Positions 15,076-22,127 are shown, counted from the stretch's first letter. The stretch: DNA of 25,973 nucleotides from an uncultured Lachnospiraceae bacterium (GCA_946183625.1 CAMHCL010000006.1:1-25973), one strand, 5' to 3'. Notes: generated by a model from the sequence alone, not told the origin. Made by a program: numbers and translations.

Positions 15076-16521
15076 ATGAAAAAACGAACATCTCATATAA
15101 CTACATATATACTTGTCATCTTATTAGCCCTGAACTTATCAGCTCTATCAGGCTGTACTAACACAGGTGATGTTGCGCAGAATCCAGAATTAACTGTAAC
15201 AGAAGAGGCAACAGATTCTGACACAACTGACGACTCAGACTTGGACAATGATGTAACAAACTCTGATGACAAGTCTGATAAGAATGATACATCAGAGGAT
15301 TCTTCAAGCATAATCGAAGTGGATGGATATAAGCAGATATCTCAGACTGTTGCAAAGAAGATGATGGAAGAGGAGTCTGATTACATCATCCTTGATGTTA
15401 GAACTTATGAAGAGTATGAGAAGGCTCATATCCCTGATGCTATCTGCATTCCAAATGGCGATATAGGTACTGGGGAGATAGCTGAACTTCCTGATAAGGA
15501 TCAGCTTATTCTTGTTTATTGCAGAAGTGGTCGACGCAGCAAGGAAGCATCGAAGAAACTTGTCGATCTGGGTTACACTAATGTCTATGAATTTGGTGGA
15601 ATTATAGATTGGGCTGGTGCGACAGTCAGTGGTTCTCATAGGTATCCGGAATATACTGGGGAAGCCTTTGTGGAATTAAATGACAATAAGCCTGATTTTA
15701 CTGATGATGAAAAGAAGAGTACTGAGCCTTTCGAAGAGTATAGTGAGTTGGATGACTTAGGAAGATGTGGAGTTGCATTCGCAAATGTATGTCCTGCTCT
15801 CATGCCAACTGAGGAGAGAGGTAAGATAGGAGAGATACGTCCTTCGGGATGGCAGACGGCGAAATATAATGATCTGATAGAAGATAATTTTCTATACAAT
15901 CGTTCACACCTGATAGCATTCAGTCTTGCAGGGGAGAATGCAAATGAGAAGAATCTGATCACAGGAACCAGATATATGAATCAGGAAACTATGCAGATAT
16001 TCGAACTTCAGGTTCTTGATTATGTGAGAGAAACTGGAAATCATGTACTCTATAGAGTTACACCTGATTTCGTTGGAGATAACCTGGTTGCTTCAGGAGT
16101 TCAGATGGAAGCCTGGTCTGTAGAAGATAATGGTGGAGGCATCTGCTTCAATGTATATTGTTTCAATGTGCAGCCTCATATACAGATAGATTATGCAACT
16201 GGAGATAGCTGGCGTGGAGAATTCCAGAAGGACAGCAGTGCCAACGGAAGCAACAATGGAAACGGGAACAACGGCAATGCCAATGACAACAGCGCCACCA
16301 ACGACAACAACACAAATGACAACAATACCAATAGCGGTTCCTTCACTTCTGAATCGAGGGATTATGTCCTTAACACAAATACCATGAAGGTACATCTGCC
16401 AGCGTGTGATAGTGTGAAGGATATGTCGGATAGTAATAAGAAAGAGACTACAAGCTCCCTTGACGAATTAAGAAAACAAGGCTACGAACCGTGTGGAAGC
16501 TGTCTCGGACAATACAAGTAG
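15076..16521 (+). CDS. Lipoprotein: rhodanese + DNA/RNA non-specific nuclease + Cys-rich tail
   Basis: A 481-residue exported protein. A signal peptide ends in a lipobox LSGC with Cys27, so the protein should be lipid-anchored outside the membrane. An acidic Asp/Ser/Thr linker follows. Residues ~84-185 are a rhodanese domain with active Cys149 in VYCRSGRRS. Residues ~195-380 form an EndA/streptodornase-like non-specific nuclease: IRPSGWQTAKYN, the catalytic-type NRSHL (His278), NLITGTRYMNQ. A ~35-residue Asn/Asp/Thr linker (388-422) leads to a small C-terminal domain (VHLPACDSV, PCGSCLG) of the Ada-like metal-binding kind often appended to nucleases. ATG 15076 is preferred because AAAAGGA at 15061-15067 precedes it. 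Likely role: extracellular nucleic-acid degradation. The rhodanese fusion is unusual. Confidence 0.87.
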   Translation: MKKRTSHITTYILVILLALNLSALSGCTNTGDVAQNPELTVTEEATDSDTTDDSDLDNDVTNSDDKSDKNDTSEDSSSIIEVDGYKQISQTVAKKMMEEESDYIILDVRTYEEYEKAHIPDAICIPNGDIGTGEIAELPDKDQLILVYCRSGRRSKEASKKLVDLGYTNVYEFGGIIDWAGATVSGSHRYPEYTGEAFVELNDNKPDFTDDEKKSTEPFEEYSELDDLGRCGVAFANVCPALMPTEERGKIGEIRPSGWQTAKYNDLIEDNFLYNRSHLIAFSLAGENANEKNLITGTRYMNQETMQIFELQVLDYVRETGNHVLYRVTPDFVGDNLVASGVQMEAWSVEDNGGGICFNVYCFNVQPHIQIDYATGDSWRGEFQKDSSANGSNNGNGNNGNANDNSATNDNNTNDNNTNSGSFTSESRDYVLNTNTMKVHLPACDSVKDMSDSNKKETTSSLDELRKQGYEPCGSCLGQYK

Positions 16522-16555
16522 TTGTTCAATAGACAATACAAGTAGTTGTAGATTA
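16508..16555. repeat. 24-bp tandem duplication across a stop codon
   Basis: Bases 16508-16531 and 16532-16555 share their first 18 bases (GACAATACAAGTAGTTGT) exactly. The first copy holds the last codons and TAG stop of the nuclease gene; the second is untranslated. Confidence 0.85.
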
Positions 16556-16605
16556 GACGTTAGTTAGTACTTGAAAAAAGTAGTTATATATAAAGGGTAT
16601 CGAAT

Positions 16606-17088
16606 ATGAAACAACCAGAACTTACCACTCTTTGCTATATCGAGAAGGATAATAAATATCTGATGATGCACAGAGTGAAGAAGGAACATGATATAAACAA
16701 AGATAAGTACGTTGGCGTTGGAGGACATTTTGAATATGGTGAGAGTCCTGACGAATGTCTGAAGCGCGAGGTGATGGAGGAGACGGGGCTTACTTTGATA
16801 AAATATAAGCCGAGAGGAATCGTGACTTTCATCTATGGTGACGAGAGCGTGCCCGAGGAGAGAGTTGTAGAGTATATGCATCTATACACGGCGACGGAGT
16901 TTAGCGGAGAGCTGATCGATTGTGATGAAGGAGAACTTGTCTGGATAGATAAGGACAAAGTCTATGATCTTCCTATTTGGGAAGGCGACAAGATTTTCTT
17001 CAGGCTGATGGAAGAACGCGAAGACTATTTTTCGCTGAAGTTGGTTTATTCGGAGGCGGGTGAATTAATAGAACATGACATACTTTGA
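16606..17088 (+). CDS. Nudix hydrolase, MutT-like (8-oxo-dGTP diphosphatase type)
   Basis: A 160-residue Nudix enzyme. The Nudix box is complete: GHFEYGESPDECLKREVMEE followed by TGL, matching GX5EX7REUXEEXGU. The N-terminus LTTLCYIEKDNKYLMMHRVK and the strand YMHLYTATEFSGEL, followed by ELVWIDKDKVYDLPIWEGD, are typical of the MutT/YtkD-like group that cleans oxidised nucleotides. ATG 16606 has GGG at 16595-16597 as a modest ribosome site. The gene overlaps the AlkZ-related gene by 14 bases, so the two should be translated together, and the acetyltransferase follows. Substrate preference is inferred from the family, not proven. Confidence 0.9.
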   Translation: MKQPELTTLCYIEKDNKYLMMHRVKKEHDINKDKYVGVGGHFEYGESPDECLKREVMEETGLTLIKYKPRGIVTFIYGDESVPEERVVEYMHLYTATEFSGELIDCDEGELVWIDKDKVYDLPIWEGDKIFFRLMEEREDYFSLKLVYSEAGELIEHDIL

Positions 17089-17761
17089 TGATTTTACAAT
17101 TTCATCTATGGATGATCTCATCGATGCCATAAATGAGTTTGGCTTCGTTCCTTTCTTCGAGAATGAGATAGAGGGGTTCTCTATCGAGGAGCATATTGCT
17201 CCGGAGTGCTGGTACGGTGGCAGCGACAGCTTCTGGGATGCATGGGAGTGGAAAGGCCCGGTTATTAATCAGGTCAAATGTGCTTATGGCAAGTTTCTTC
17301 GTGGTAAGGCTATGTACATCAGTCCGAAGTGGTTCCCTGATTTTGCCAACTTCAGGAGAGATGGCTATGACTTCGATGCCAGATTTGAAGATGGCTTGGC
17401 ATCGTATGATGACAGAGATCTGTATGAGCTTATTGATGCAAATGCACCGATTCTATCTAAACCTCTGAAGAAATTAGGGAATTATAAGAAGGGTGGAAGA
17501 AAAGGTTTTGACAGTTCCATCAATCGACTGCAGAAGCAATGCTACGTTATAATCAGTGATTTCAAATATGCTAAGGATAAGTTTGGAAATGAATATGGAT
17601 GGGGTATAGCTGAATATTCGACCCCTGAGAAATTCTTTGGCAGAACATTTAACAATAAGGTTTATAAGCGGACGCCGGAAGAGTCTTACGAAAGGGTTTT
17701 CAAACAATTTAAAAAAATTCTTCCGGGAGTGGAAGATGAATGGATTGAGAAGATGTTATAG
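17075..17761 (+). CDS. AlkZ-related protein
   Basis: A 228-residue protein resembling the AlkZ-related group seen in Clostridia, distant relatives of AlkZ-type DNA glycosylases with winged-helix folds. Visible matches to what I remember are the opening pattern of a helix ending NEFGFVPFF, the WDAWEWKG block, CAYGKFLRGKAMYIS, then a DLYELIDAN/LKKLGNYKKGGRKGFDS segment, a helix INRLQKQCYVII and the YGWGIAEYSTPE block. No catalytic residues can be assigned confidently. It begins inside the Nudix gene (14-base overlap), hinting at a joint DNA-repair or nucleotide-hygiene role. The acetyltransferase gene begins 10 bases after it. It could also be annotated simply as hypothetical. Confidence 0.62.
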   Translation: MTYFDDFTISSMDDLIDAINEFGFVPFFENEIEGFSIEEHIAPECWYGGSDSFWDAWEWKGPVINQVKCAYGKFLRGKAMYISPKWFPDFANFRRDGYDFDARFEDGLASYDDRDLYELIDANAPILSKPLKKLGNYKKGGRKGFDSSINRLQKQCYVIISDFKYAKDKFGNEYGWGIAEYSTPEKFFGRTFNNKVYKRTPEESYERVFKQFKKILPGVEDEWIEKML

Positions 17762-17771
17762 GAGTGGTTTT

Positions 17772-18365
17772 ATGACAGAAAAAGAAAAAGCACAGGCAGG
17801 GTATCTGTATAATGCCAATTATGATAAGGAAATTCTGGACGAAATAAATAAATGTAACGATTTATGTTATGAGTTTAATCAGCTTAAGCCTTCTGAACGC
17901 GAGGCTCAGGCGAAGTTATTAGCGCGTATCTTGGGAAAAGTCGGGGAGAATATATGCGTAAATGCACCGTTTTGGTGTGACTATGGAAGTAACACTACTG
18001 TTGGGGATTATTTTTTCGCGAATCATAATTGCCAGATACTGGATGGCGGCAAGGTGACTTTTGGCGACCATGTTTTCATCGCACCGAATTGTCTTTTTAC
18101 AACGGCTGAACATGCTCTGGATGTGAAACAGCGAAATGAGGGCCTTGAGGTAGCACTTCCGATTACTATCGGAAATAATGTTTGGATCGGAGCGGGTGTT
18201 ATAGTTCTGGGCGGAGTTACAATTGGGGACAACACGGTTATAGGTGCCGGAAGTGTTGTGACACAGGACATACCATCAAATGTTATAGCAGTTGGTGTTC
18301 CTTGCCGTGTTCAAAGGGAAATTACGGATGAAGATAAGAAACGTTATCCGATGTATGAGGGTTGA
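17772..18365 (+). CDS. Sugar O-acetyltransferase (maltose/galactoside type)
   Basis: A 197-residue left-handed beta-helix acetyltransferase of the Maa/LacA type, which moves acetyl from acetyl-CoA to a sugar hydroxyl. The N-terminal helical domain (TEKEKAQAGYLYNANYD) is the Mac domain. Hexapeptide repeats follow: ICVNAPFWCDYGSNTTVGDY, QILDGGKVTFGDHVFIAPN, and ITIGNNVWIGAGVIVLGGVT with IGAGSVVTQDIPSN. The catalytic His is His114 in FTTAEHALD. GGAG at 17761-17764 fixes ATG 17772; a longer in-frame opening starts inside the AlkZ-related gene and is not used. Its stop (TGA, 18363-18365) directly touches the stop of the convergent membrane-protein gene. Confidence 0.94.
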   Translation: MTEKEKAQAGYLYNANYDKEILDEINKCNDLCYEFNQLKPSEREAQAKLLARILGKVGENICVNAPFWCDYGSNTTVGDYFFANHNCQILDGGKVTFGDHVFIAPNCLFTTAEHALDVKQRNEGLEVALPITIGNNVWIGAGVIVLGGVTIGDNTVIGAGSVVTQDIPSNVIAVGVPCRVQREITDEDKKRYPMYEG

Positions 18366-18722
18366 TCATTTATGGACTGCAACCCATATCCTGCCACAGC
18401 TCAGACATTTGTTTTTAAAAATGTGGCCGCCACAACAAGGGCATACAAATAATTGGTTTATAAAACTATAGATAAACGATACAAGAATAGTTGTAATTCC
18501 AATTACCTCTCCGATAGTGAACATTAGATGATTGTCGTATATATAAAAAAGTACAGCAATAGCGAGTATTCCCCAACCGCTTGCCCTGATACACCACGCG
18601 ATAAATCGTTTTCTTTTAAATTCCTCAATCTCATTTACGTGTGAATCTTCATTTGCTATATCATCGTTATAATTGTTGGCGTGGTTATTATTGCTACCAT
18701 TGTTATCGTAGATATTATTCAT
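18366..18722 (-). CDS. Small two-helix membrane protein with C-terminal zinc ribbon
   Basis: A 118-residue protein. Residues 1-30 are polar and Asn-rich. Two hydrophobic helices span ~43-62 and ~67-90 with a short DNH loop. The tail has CPCC (94-97) and CLSC (106-109), a four-Cys zinc-ribbon pattern. With two helices the N- and C-termini are probably both cytoplasmic. The minus-strand ribosome site is GGAG, eight bases before the ATG. Its stop abuts the stop of the acetyltransferase gene with no bases between. I do not recognise a named family; zinc binding is inferred from the spacing. Confidence 0.75.
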   Translation of the reverse strand: MNNIYDNNGSNNNHANNYNDDIANEDSHVNEIEEFKRKRFIAWCIRASGWGILAIAVLFYIYDNHLMFTIGEVIGITTILVSFIYSFINQLFVCPCCGGHIFKNKCLSCGRIWVAVHK

Positions 18723-18783
18723 CTATTATTCTCCAGATATTTTTATGTTATTAGTTTTGTGTTCTATAGCACGGAGATGCCAC

Positions 18784-19491
18784 TTAACTGATCACACGGC
18801 CATATATTCTGAAATCTGAATCTTCAGTGATCTGTATTGGTGCGTAATCAGGATTGAAGGATATAAGTTCCATGTGGTTGTTGTATCTGTGGAGCTTCTT
18901 GCAATATGCTTCGCCGTCGAGATAGAAGATACCTATGTCGCCGTCGAAGAGTTCAGAGGTTCTGTATACCCATACAATCTGACCATTCATGTAGCGTGGT
19001 TCCATACTGTTACCATGAAGTCTGATGCCGAAGCTGGCTTTCTCAGGCACTTCACTTCCAACAACTACCATTTCATAATCATCACTATCCAGGAATTCAC
19101 CTGTACCGGCAGAGGCCGCGAGAAGATAGAGTGGCAGTTCTCTTGTAGGGAATGGTACCACATTGTCATTGTTCTTGGCAACGGAGTAATCTCCGGTGCG
19201 TTTCAGAACATTTATATAATCAAGGACTTTGGCGCGTCCTTCTTCATTTAATTCGGATAACGGATTATCAGGATTTGGTTCCAGGAAGGCTGAATATATA
19301 TCCGTTATCCCATATATCTTGCATAAAGTGAGGAACTGCGCTGCGTTTGGGGAGGCTAGTCCCTTCTCCCAGGCAGATACTCCCTTATTCTTAATTGAGT
19401 ATCCCTCATTAGTAAGTAGAGCGGCGGCTTCGATCTGTGAAAGCCCTGCTTTTTTTCTGTGCTCCGATAATATTTCTCCTACTTGTATCAT
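18784..19491 (-). CDS. XRE-HTH / peptidase S24 repressor (LexA/CI-like)
   Basis: A 235-residue self-cleaving repressor. Residues 3-65 are an XRE helix-turn-helix (VGEILSEHRKKAGLSQIEAA, then GVSAWEKGLASPNAA). The C-terminal S24 domain has a cleavage-type Ala-Gly at 128-129 in AASAGTGEF, nucleophile Ser162 in GNSMEP, and a Lys at 198/199 in YCKKL. Such proteins hold genes off until RecA-stimulated autocleavage after DNA damage. AAGGGG before ATG 19491 fixes the start; an in-frame ATG at 19545 would add an 18-residue hydrophobic tail lacking a ribosome site. It is transcribed away from the 84-residue gene, whose promoter carries candidate operators. No phage genes lie nearby. Function as an SOS-type repressor is inferred. 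Confidence 0.9.
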   Translation of the reverse strand: MIQVGEILSEHRKKAGLSQIEAAALLTNEGYSIKNKGVSAWEKGLASPNAAQFLTLCKIYGITDIYSAFLEPNPDNPLSELNEEGRAKVLDYINVLKRTGDYSVAKNNDNVVPFPTRELPLYLLAASAGTGEFLDSDDYEMVVVGSEVPEKASFGIRLHGNSMEPRYMNGQIVWVYRTSELFDGDIGIFYLDGEAYCKKLHRYNNHMELISFNPDYAPIQITEDSDFRIYGRVIS

Positions 19492-19516
19492 ACTGCACCC
19501 CTTCTTTTTTATATAT

Positions 19517-19545
19517 ACTATATAACAGATTAAAGTAAAAATCAA
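19517..19545 (-). promoter_or_regulatory. Promoter of the S24 repressor gene
   Basis: On the minus strand, TTGATT (19545-19540) and TATAGT (19522-19517) are 17 bases apart. Transcription would start near 19510, about 20 bases before the start codon. A copy of AAATCT (19550-19555) lies just upstream. Confidence 0.55.
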
Positions 19546-19549
19546 GCGA

Positions 19550-19631
19550 AAATCTCAAAATATTAGATAAACATTTTAAAATATCACTTGAAATCTATAA
19601 AACAAAGATTTATAATAACCCCACAGATTTT
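19550..19631. promoter_or_regulatory. Candidate operator half-sites AAATCT / AGATTT
   Basis: AAATCT occurs at 19550-19555 and 19591-19596 and its reverse complement AGATTT at 19606-19611 and 19625-19630, two forward on the left and two reverse on the right. The middle pair (arms 6, gap 9) sits between the -35 and -10 of the rightward promoter, where a bound repressor would block RNA polymerase. Confidence 0.45.
19588..19616 (+). promoter_or_regulatory. Strong sigma-A promoter for the 84-residue gene
   Basis: TTGAAA (19588-19593) and TATAAT (19611-19616) with exactly 17 bases between them, one mismatch from full consensus. Transcription would start near 19623, about 45 bases before ATG 19668. 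The inner operator arms overlap the -35 and the -10. Confidence 0.8.
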
Positions 19632-19667
19632 GATACTATTGTAGAGACGATATGAGAGGTGATGCTT

Positions 19668-19922
19668 ATGGAGGAGAGTCCTTATAAGATATATGTCAGT
19701 GTCAGCGTCGAGTTTACGAAGGAGGGGCATCTGGTCCCGAAGGCGATCTTTTGGGAAGATGGGACGACTTATGAGATTCAGAAGATCACGGATATAAGAC
19801 GGGCGGCCTGTCCGGCGGCCGGCGCAACTGGCATCAGGTATACCATCTATGTGGATGGGTATGAAAAACATTTGTATTATGGCGATGATCGCAGGTGGTT
19901 TGTGGAGGCTAGTGCACAGTAG
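19668..19922 (+). CDS. Conserved small protein, SOS-cassette type
   Basis: An 84-residue soluble protein, probably all-beta: YKIYVSVSVEFTKEGHLVPK, FWEDGTTYEIQKITDIR, a RRAACPAAGATGIRYTIYV turn and a final GDDRRWFVEAS strand. I recall such proteins in Clostridia next to S24 repressors and Y-family (UmuC/ImuB) polymerases; that memory is unverified. GAGGTG at 19656-19661 favours ATG 19668 over ATG 19662. It follows a near-consensus promoter with candidate operators and is divergent from the S24 repressor, as damage-inducible genes are. No polymerase gene follows; an aldo/keto reductase with its own promoter does. The biochemical role is unknown. Confidence 0.75.
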   Translation: MEESPYKIYVSVSVEFTKEGHLVPKAIFWEDGTTYEIQKITDIRRAACPAAGATGIRYTIYVDGYEKHLYYGDDRRWFVEASAQ

Positions 19923-19940
19923 AAAGCGGGGATATTTCGC

Positions 19941-19968
19941 TTGATAATACCTATGTTTGAGATATAAT
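19941..19968 (+). promoter_or_regulatory. Promoter for the aldo/keto reductase gene
   Basis: TTGATA (19941-19946) and TATAAT (19963-19968) with 16 bases between. The start point would be near 19975, the first base of the hairpin that follows. Confidence 0.7.
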
Positions 19969-19974
19969 GAAATC

Positions 19975-20010
19975 AGAAGTCATACGCATCCGTTTGGTAT
20001 GGCTTCTTTT
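19975..20010 (+). terminator. Leader hairpin with T-run (attenuator or 5' stabiliser)
   Basis: AGAAGTCATAC (19975-19985) pairs along 11 bp, one T-G wobble, with GTATGGCTTCT (19997-20007) around an 11-base loop, followed by TTTT overlapping the arm. It lies between the promoter and the reductase gene, so it may be an attenuator, a 5' mRNA protector, or a weak terminator of the upstream gene. Confidence 0.5.
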
Positions 20011-20047
20011 GTACAATTAAATGGTTATATTTCGAGAGGTATTTGGT

Positions 20048-21070
20048 ATGAAGAATATAACATTGGGTAGCACGGGGATTACAACACCGCAGAATGCGTT
20101 TGGGGCTCTGCCGGTTCAGAGAGTGGATATGGCTACGGCTGTGAAGCTGCTCAGGGGAGCTTACGATGGCGGAATGACTTTTTTTGATACGGCAAGGGCG
20201 TATACGGACAGCGAGGAGAAGCTGGGCGAGGCCTTTGACGGAATGAGGGATAAGGTTTTTATCTCTTCGAAGACTCAGGCGAAAACTCCTGAGAAGTTCT
20301 GGGAGGATCTGGAGACGACCCTTAGAAATCTGCGTACGGATTATCTGGATATCTACCAGTTCCACTGCGTTCAGCAGTGCTATAAGCCGGGGGATGGAAC
20401 CGGTATGTATGAGGCGATGCTGGAGGCAAAGGCTCAGGGAAAGATAAGGCATATAGGTATTACAGCACATTTGATTGGTGTTGCTGAAGAGATTGTGCAA
20501 AGTGGACTTTATGAGACTCTGCAGTTTCCGTTTTGTTATCTTGCAACTGAGAGGGATATCAAGCTAGTGCAGGATACGGAGAAGGCGGGCATGGGTTTCC
20601 TTGCTATGAAGGGTCTGTCGGGCGGTCTGCTTACCAACAGCGATGCCTGTATGGCATTTATGAGTCAGTACAATGTACTGCCGCTCTGGGGAATTCAGAG
20701 GGAAACTGAGCTCAAGCAGTGGCTGAGTTTCTTTGATAGAGACATAGAGATGACGGATGAAATTGCTAAATTCATCGAGGATGACCGAAAGAATCTGATG
20801 GGCGATTTCTGCCGTGGATGTGGTTATTGTGCGCCTTGTACTGTGGGAATACAGATCAATAATTGCGCCAGAATGTCTCAGCTGATAAGGCGTTCTCCGT
20901 CAGAGAATTTCCTTGGCGAAGAATGGCAGGGACTTATGATGAAAATCGAGGAGTGTGTGGACTGTGGAATCTGTAAGACCAGATGCCCATATGAACTGGA
21001 CATACCGACACTGCTTCGTAAGAACCTAGAAGATTACAAGAAGATACTGGCTGGAGAAGTAGAGATATAG
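20048..21070 (+). CDS. Aldo/keto reductase with C-terminal 4Fe-4S cluster region
   Basis: A 340-residue protein. The N-terminal ~240 residues are an aldo/keto reductase barrel with the catalytic tetrad Asp47 and Tyr52 (FDTARAYTDSEEKLGEA), Lys75 (ISSKTQAK) and His106 (IYQFHCVQ); such enzymes reduce carbonyls with NAD(P)H. The C-terminal part carries two cysteine groups, C255RGCGYCAPC264 and C303VDCGICKTRC313 followed by Pro, typical of 4Fe-4S-bearing members in anaerobes. ATG 20048 follows GAGAGGT at 20033-20039; an in-frame ATG at 20021 lies before that site. The gene has its own promoter and leader hairpin. The substrate is unknown. Confidence 0.92.
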   Translation: MKNITLGSTGITTPQNAFGALPVQRVDMATAVKLLRGAYDGGMTFFDTARAYTDSEEKLGEAFDGMRDKVFISSKTQAKTPEKFWEDLETTLRNLRTDYLDIYQFHCVQQCYKPGDGTGMYEAMLEAKAQGKIRHIGITAHLIGVAEEIVQSGLYETLQFPFCYLATERDIKLVQDTEKAGMGFLAMKGLSGGLLTNSDACMAFMSQYNVLPLWGIQRETELKQWLSFFDRDIEMTDEIAKFIEDDRKNLMGDFCRGCGYCAPCTVGIQINNCARMSQLIRRSPSENFLGEEWQGLMMKIEECVDCGICKTRCPYELDIPTLLRKNLEDYKKILAGEVEI

Positions 21071-21096
21071 GAATATATGCGAATGCAGGCATCGCA

Positions 21097-21192
21097 CGGA
21101 CCGTGGATGATATACGCGTGCGGACCGTGGATGATATACGTGTGCGGACCGTGGATGATATATGCGTGCGGACCGTGGATGATGATATATGG
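21097..21192. repeat. Four 24-bp tandem repeats between convergent genes
   Basis: Units at 21097-21120, 21121-21144, 21145-21168 and 21169-21192. Each begins CGGACCGTGGATGAT; the first three differ at one or two bases, while the fourth shifts near its end. Each holds the dyad CGG-A-CCG. They fill the gap between the reductase stop (21070) and the AraC-gene stop (21198). An ORF across them would encode GPWMIYAC repeats but lacks a convincing ribosome site. Confidence 0.9.
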
Positions 21193-21197
21193 AATAT

Positions 21198-22037
21198 CTA
21201 CGCATGCAGACGCTTGCGGAATTCTCTCGGCGTGTAGCCGGTCATTTCGCGGAATACCTTGTTAAATGTGGTGGTAGACTGGAAGCCTGACATGAAGGCA
21301 CATTCGGTTATGGAGAAGTTGTTGTTCTCCAGAAGATTGATGGCATGCTGCACACGGATCTTTGAGAGGTATGCTGGAAATGTCATATTTGTGTATTCAT
21401 TAAAAAGCTTGGAGAAATAGTAAGGACTAAGTCCTGTGTAATCTGCCACTTCGGACTGAGTGATATCCTCGGAAGAATGGTCGGAGATATAGCTGCAGGC
21501 GGTCTTAATGTAATCCCAGGATTTGTCTGAGAAGTTGCTGTCGCCAATCTGTTCTCTATGCTCCTGCATTACATAGTCGCCGATCTTTACCAGCATCTCG
21601 TAGATGAGGATTTTAGATCTGGTTTCCAGAAAGTACTGTTTTTTGTTATGAGTATCACGGATCTTATAAATGATTTCTGTTAAAGAGCTGGTTAACTCCG
21701 GCTCTTTTTTTGCTGAAATGTGATGGCAGTTATTCAGGAATCCGAAGGCGGAGATGAGGTCTGTGTTGTTCTCGATTATACGTGAAGCAAATTGCACGAA
21801 AATAGAACCGGCCTGTGGCACATGGATTATCTCATGCAGCTCGCGAGGCCATACCAGAAGAATATCGCCTTTCTCTGGCTTGTATACTGTATCGCCGATT
21901 TTATATTTGCATCCGTTTTTTAAGATCACGGTGAATTCGGCGGAATTATGCCAGTGAGAAGGGAATTCTGTAGGAGTTCTCTCTTCTGTGAAGGAGACGT
22001 CGTGTATATGTGAATAATTGATTATCTCTCGTTCCAT
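21198..22037 (-). CDS. AraC family transcriptional regulator with cupin sensor
   Basis: A 279-residue regulator. The N-terminal ~120 residues form a cupin-like ligand domain (FPSHWHNSAEFTVILKNGC, then YKPEKGDILLVWPRELHEI). A linker with IYKIRDTHNKKQYFLE leads to the two AraC helix-turn-helix units at ~180-279: the first around ITQSEVADYTGLSPYYFSKL and the second around FSITECAFMSGFQSTTTFNK with the closing MTGYTPREFRKR. GGGG before the minus-strand ATG gives a ribosome site. It is divergent from the iron alcohol dehydrogenase gene, the obvious target, and it probably senses a sugar or an aldehyde-related ligand; that is inference. Confidence 0.93.
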   Translation of the reverse strand: MEREIINYSHIHDVSFTEERTPTEFPSHWHNSAEFTVILKNGCKYKIGDTVYKPEKGDILLVWPRELHEIIHVPQAGSIFVQFASRIIENNTDLISAFGFLNNCHHISAKKEPELTSSLTEIIYKIRDTHNKKQYFLETRSKILIYEMLVKIGDYVMQEHREQIGDSNFSDKSWDYIKTACSYISDHSSEDITQSEVADYTGLSPYYFSKLFNEYTNMTFPAYLSKIRVQHAINLLENNNFSITECAFMSGFQSTTTFNKVFREMTGYTPREFRKRLHA

Positions 22038-22083
22038 TTTACCCCGTATTATATCCTTCGTATTTCATCCCTGCATTAACCGT

Positions 22084-22095
22084 ATATAGCTATAT
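22084..22095. promoter_or_regulatory. 12-bp perfect palindrome in the araC/dehydrogenase gap
   Basis: ATATAGCTATAT is a perfect palindrome in the 195-base divergent gap, about 50 bases from the regulator start and 140 from the dehydrogenase start. AraC proteins usually bind direct repeats, so it may instead belong to another factor or be chance in AT-rich DNA. Confidence 0.3.
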
Positions 22096-22127
22096 CACAA
22101 AATACAGCTACAAAAATAACTCTTTTT

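Noticed and set aside
16093..16395. Minus-strand Val/Ile-rich frame opposite the Asn linker
   Set aside because: It is the reverse reading of the low-complexity Asn/Thr linker, not a membrane protein gene.
19492..19667. Classic Gram-positive LexA box (GAAC-N4-GTTC type)
   Set aside because: No such sequence is present in the divergent gap; only the AAATCT/AGATTT sites are.
18784..19922. S24 repressor as evidence of a prophage
   Set aside because: No integrase, Cro-like gene, structural genes or attachment sites nearby; the neighbours are metabolic genes.
21077..21265. ORF encoding GPWMIYAC repeats as a real peptide
   Set aside because: Weak ribosome site, composition dictated by the tandem repeat, and the end runs into the AraC gene on the other strand.
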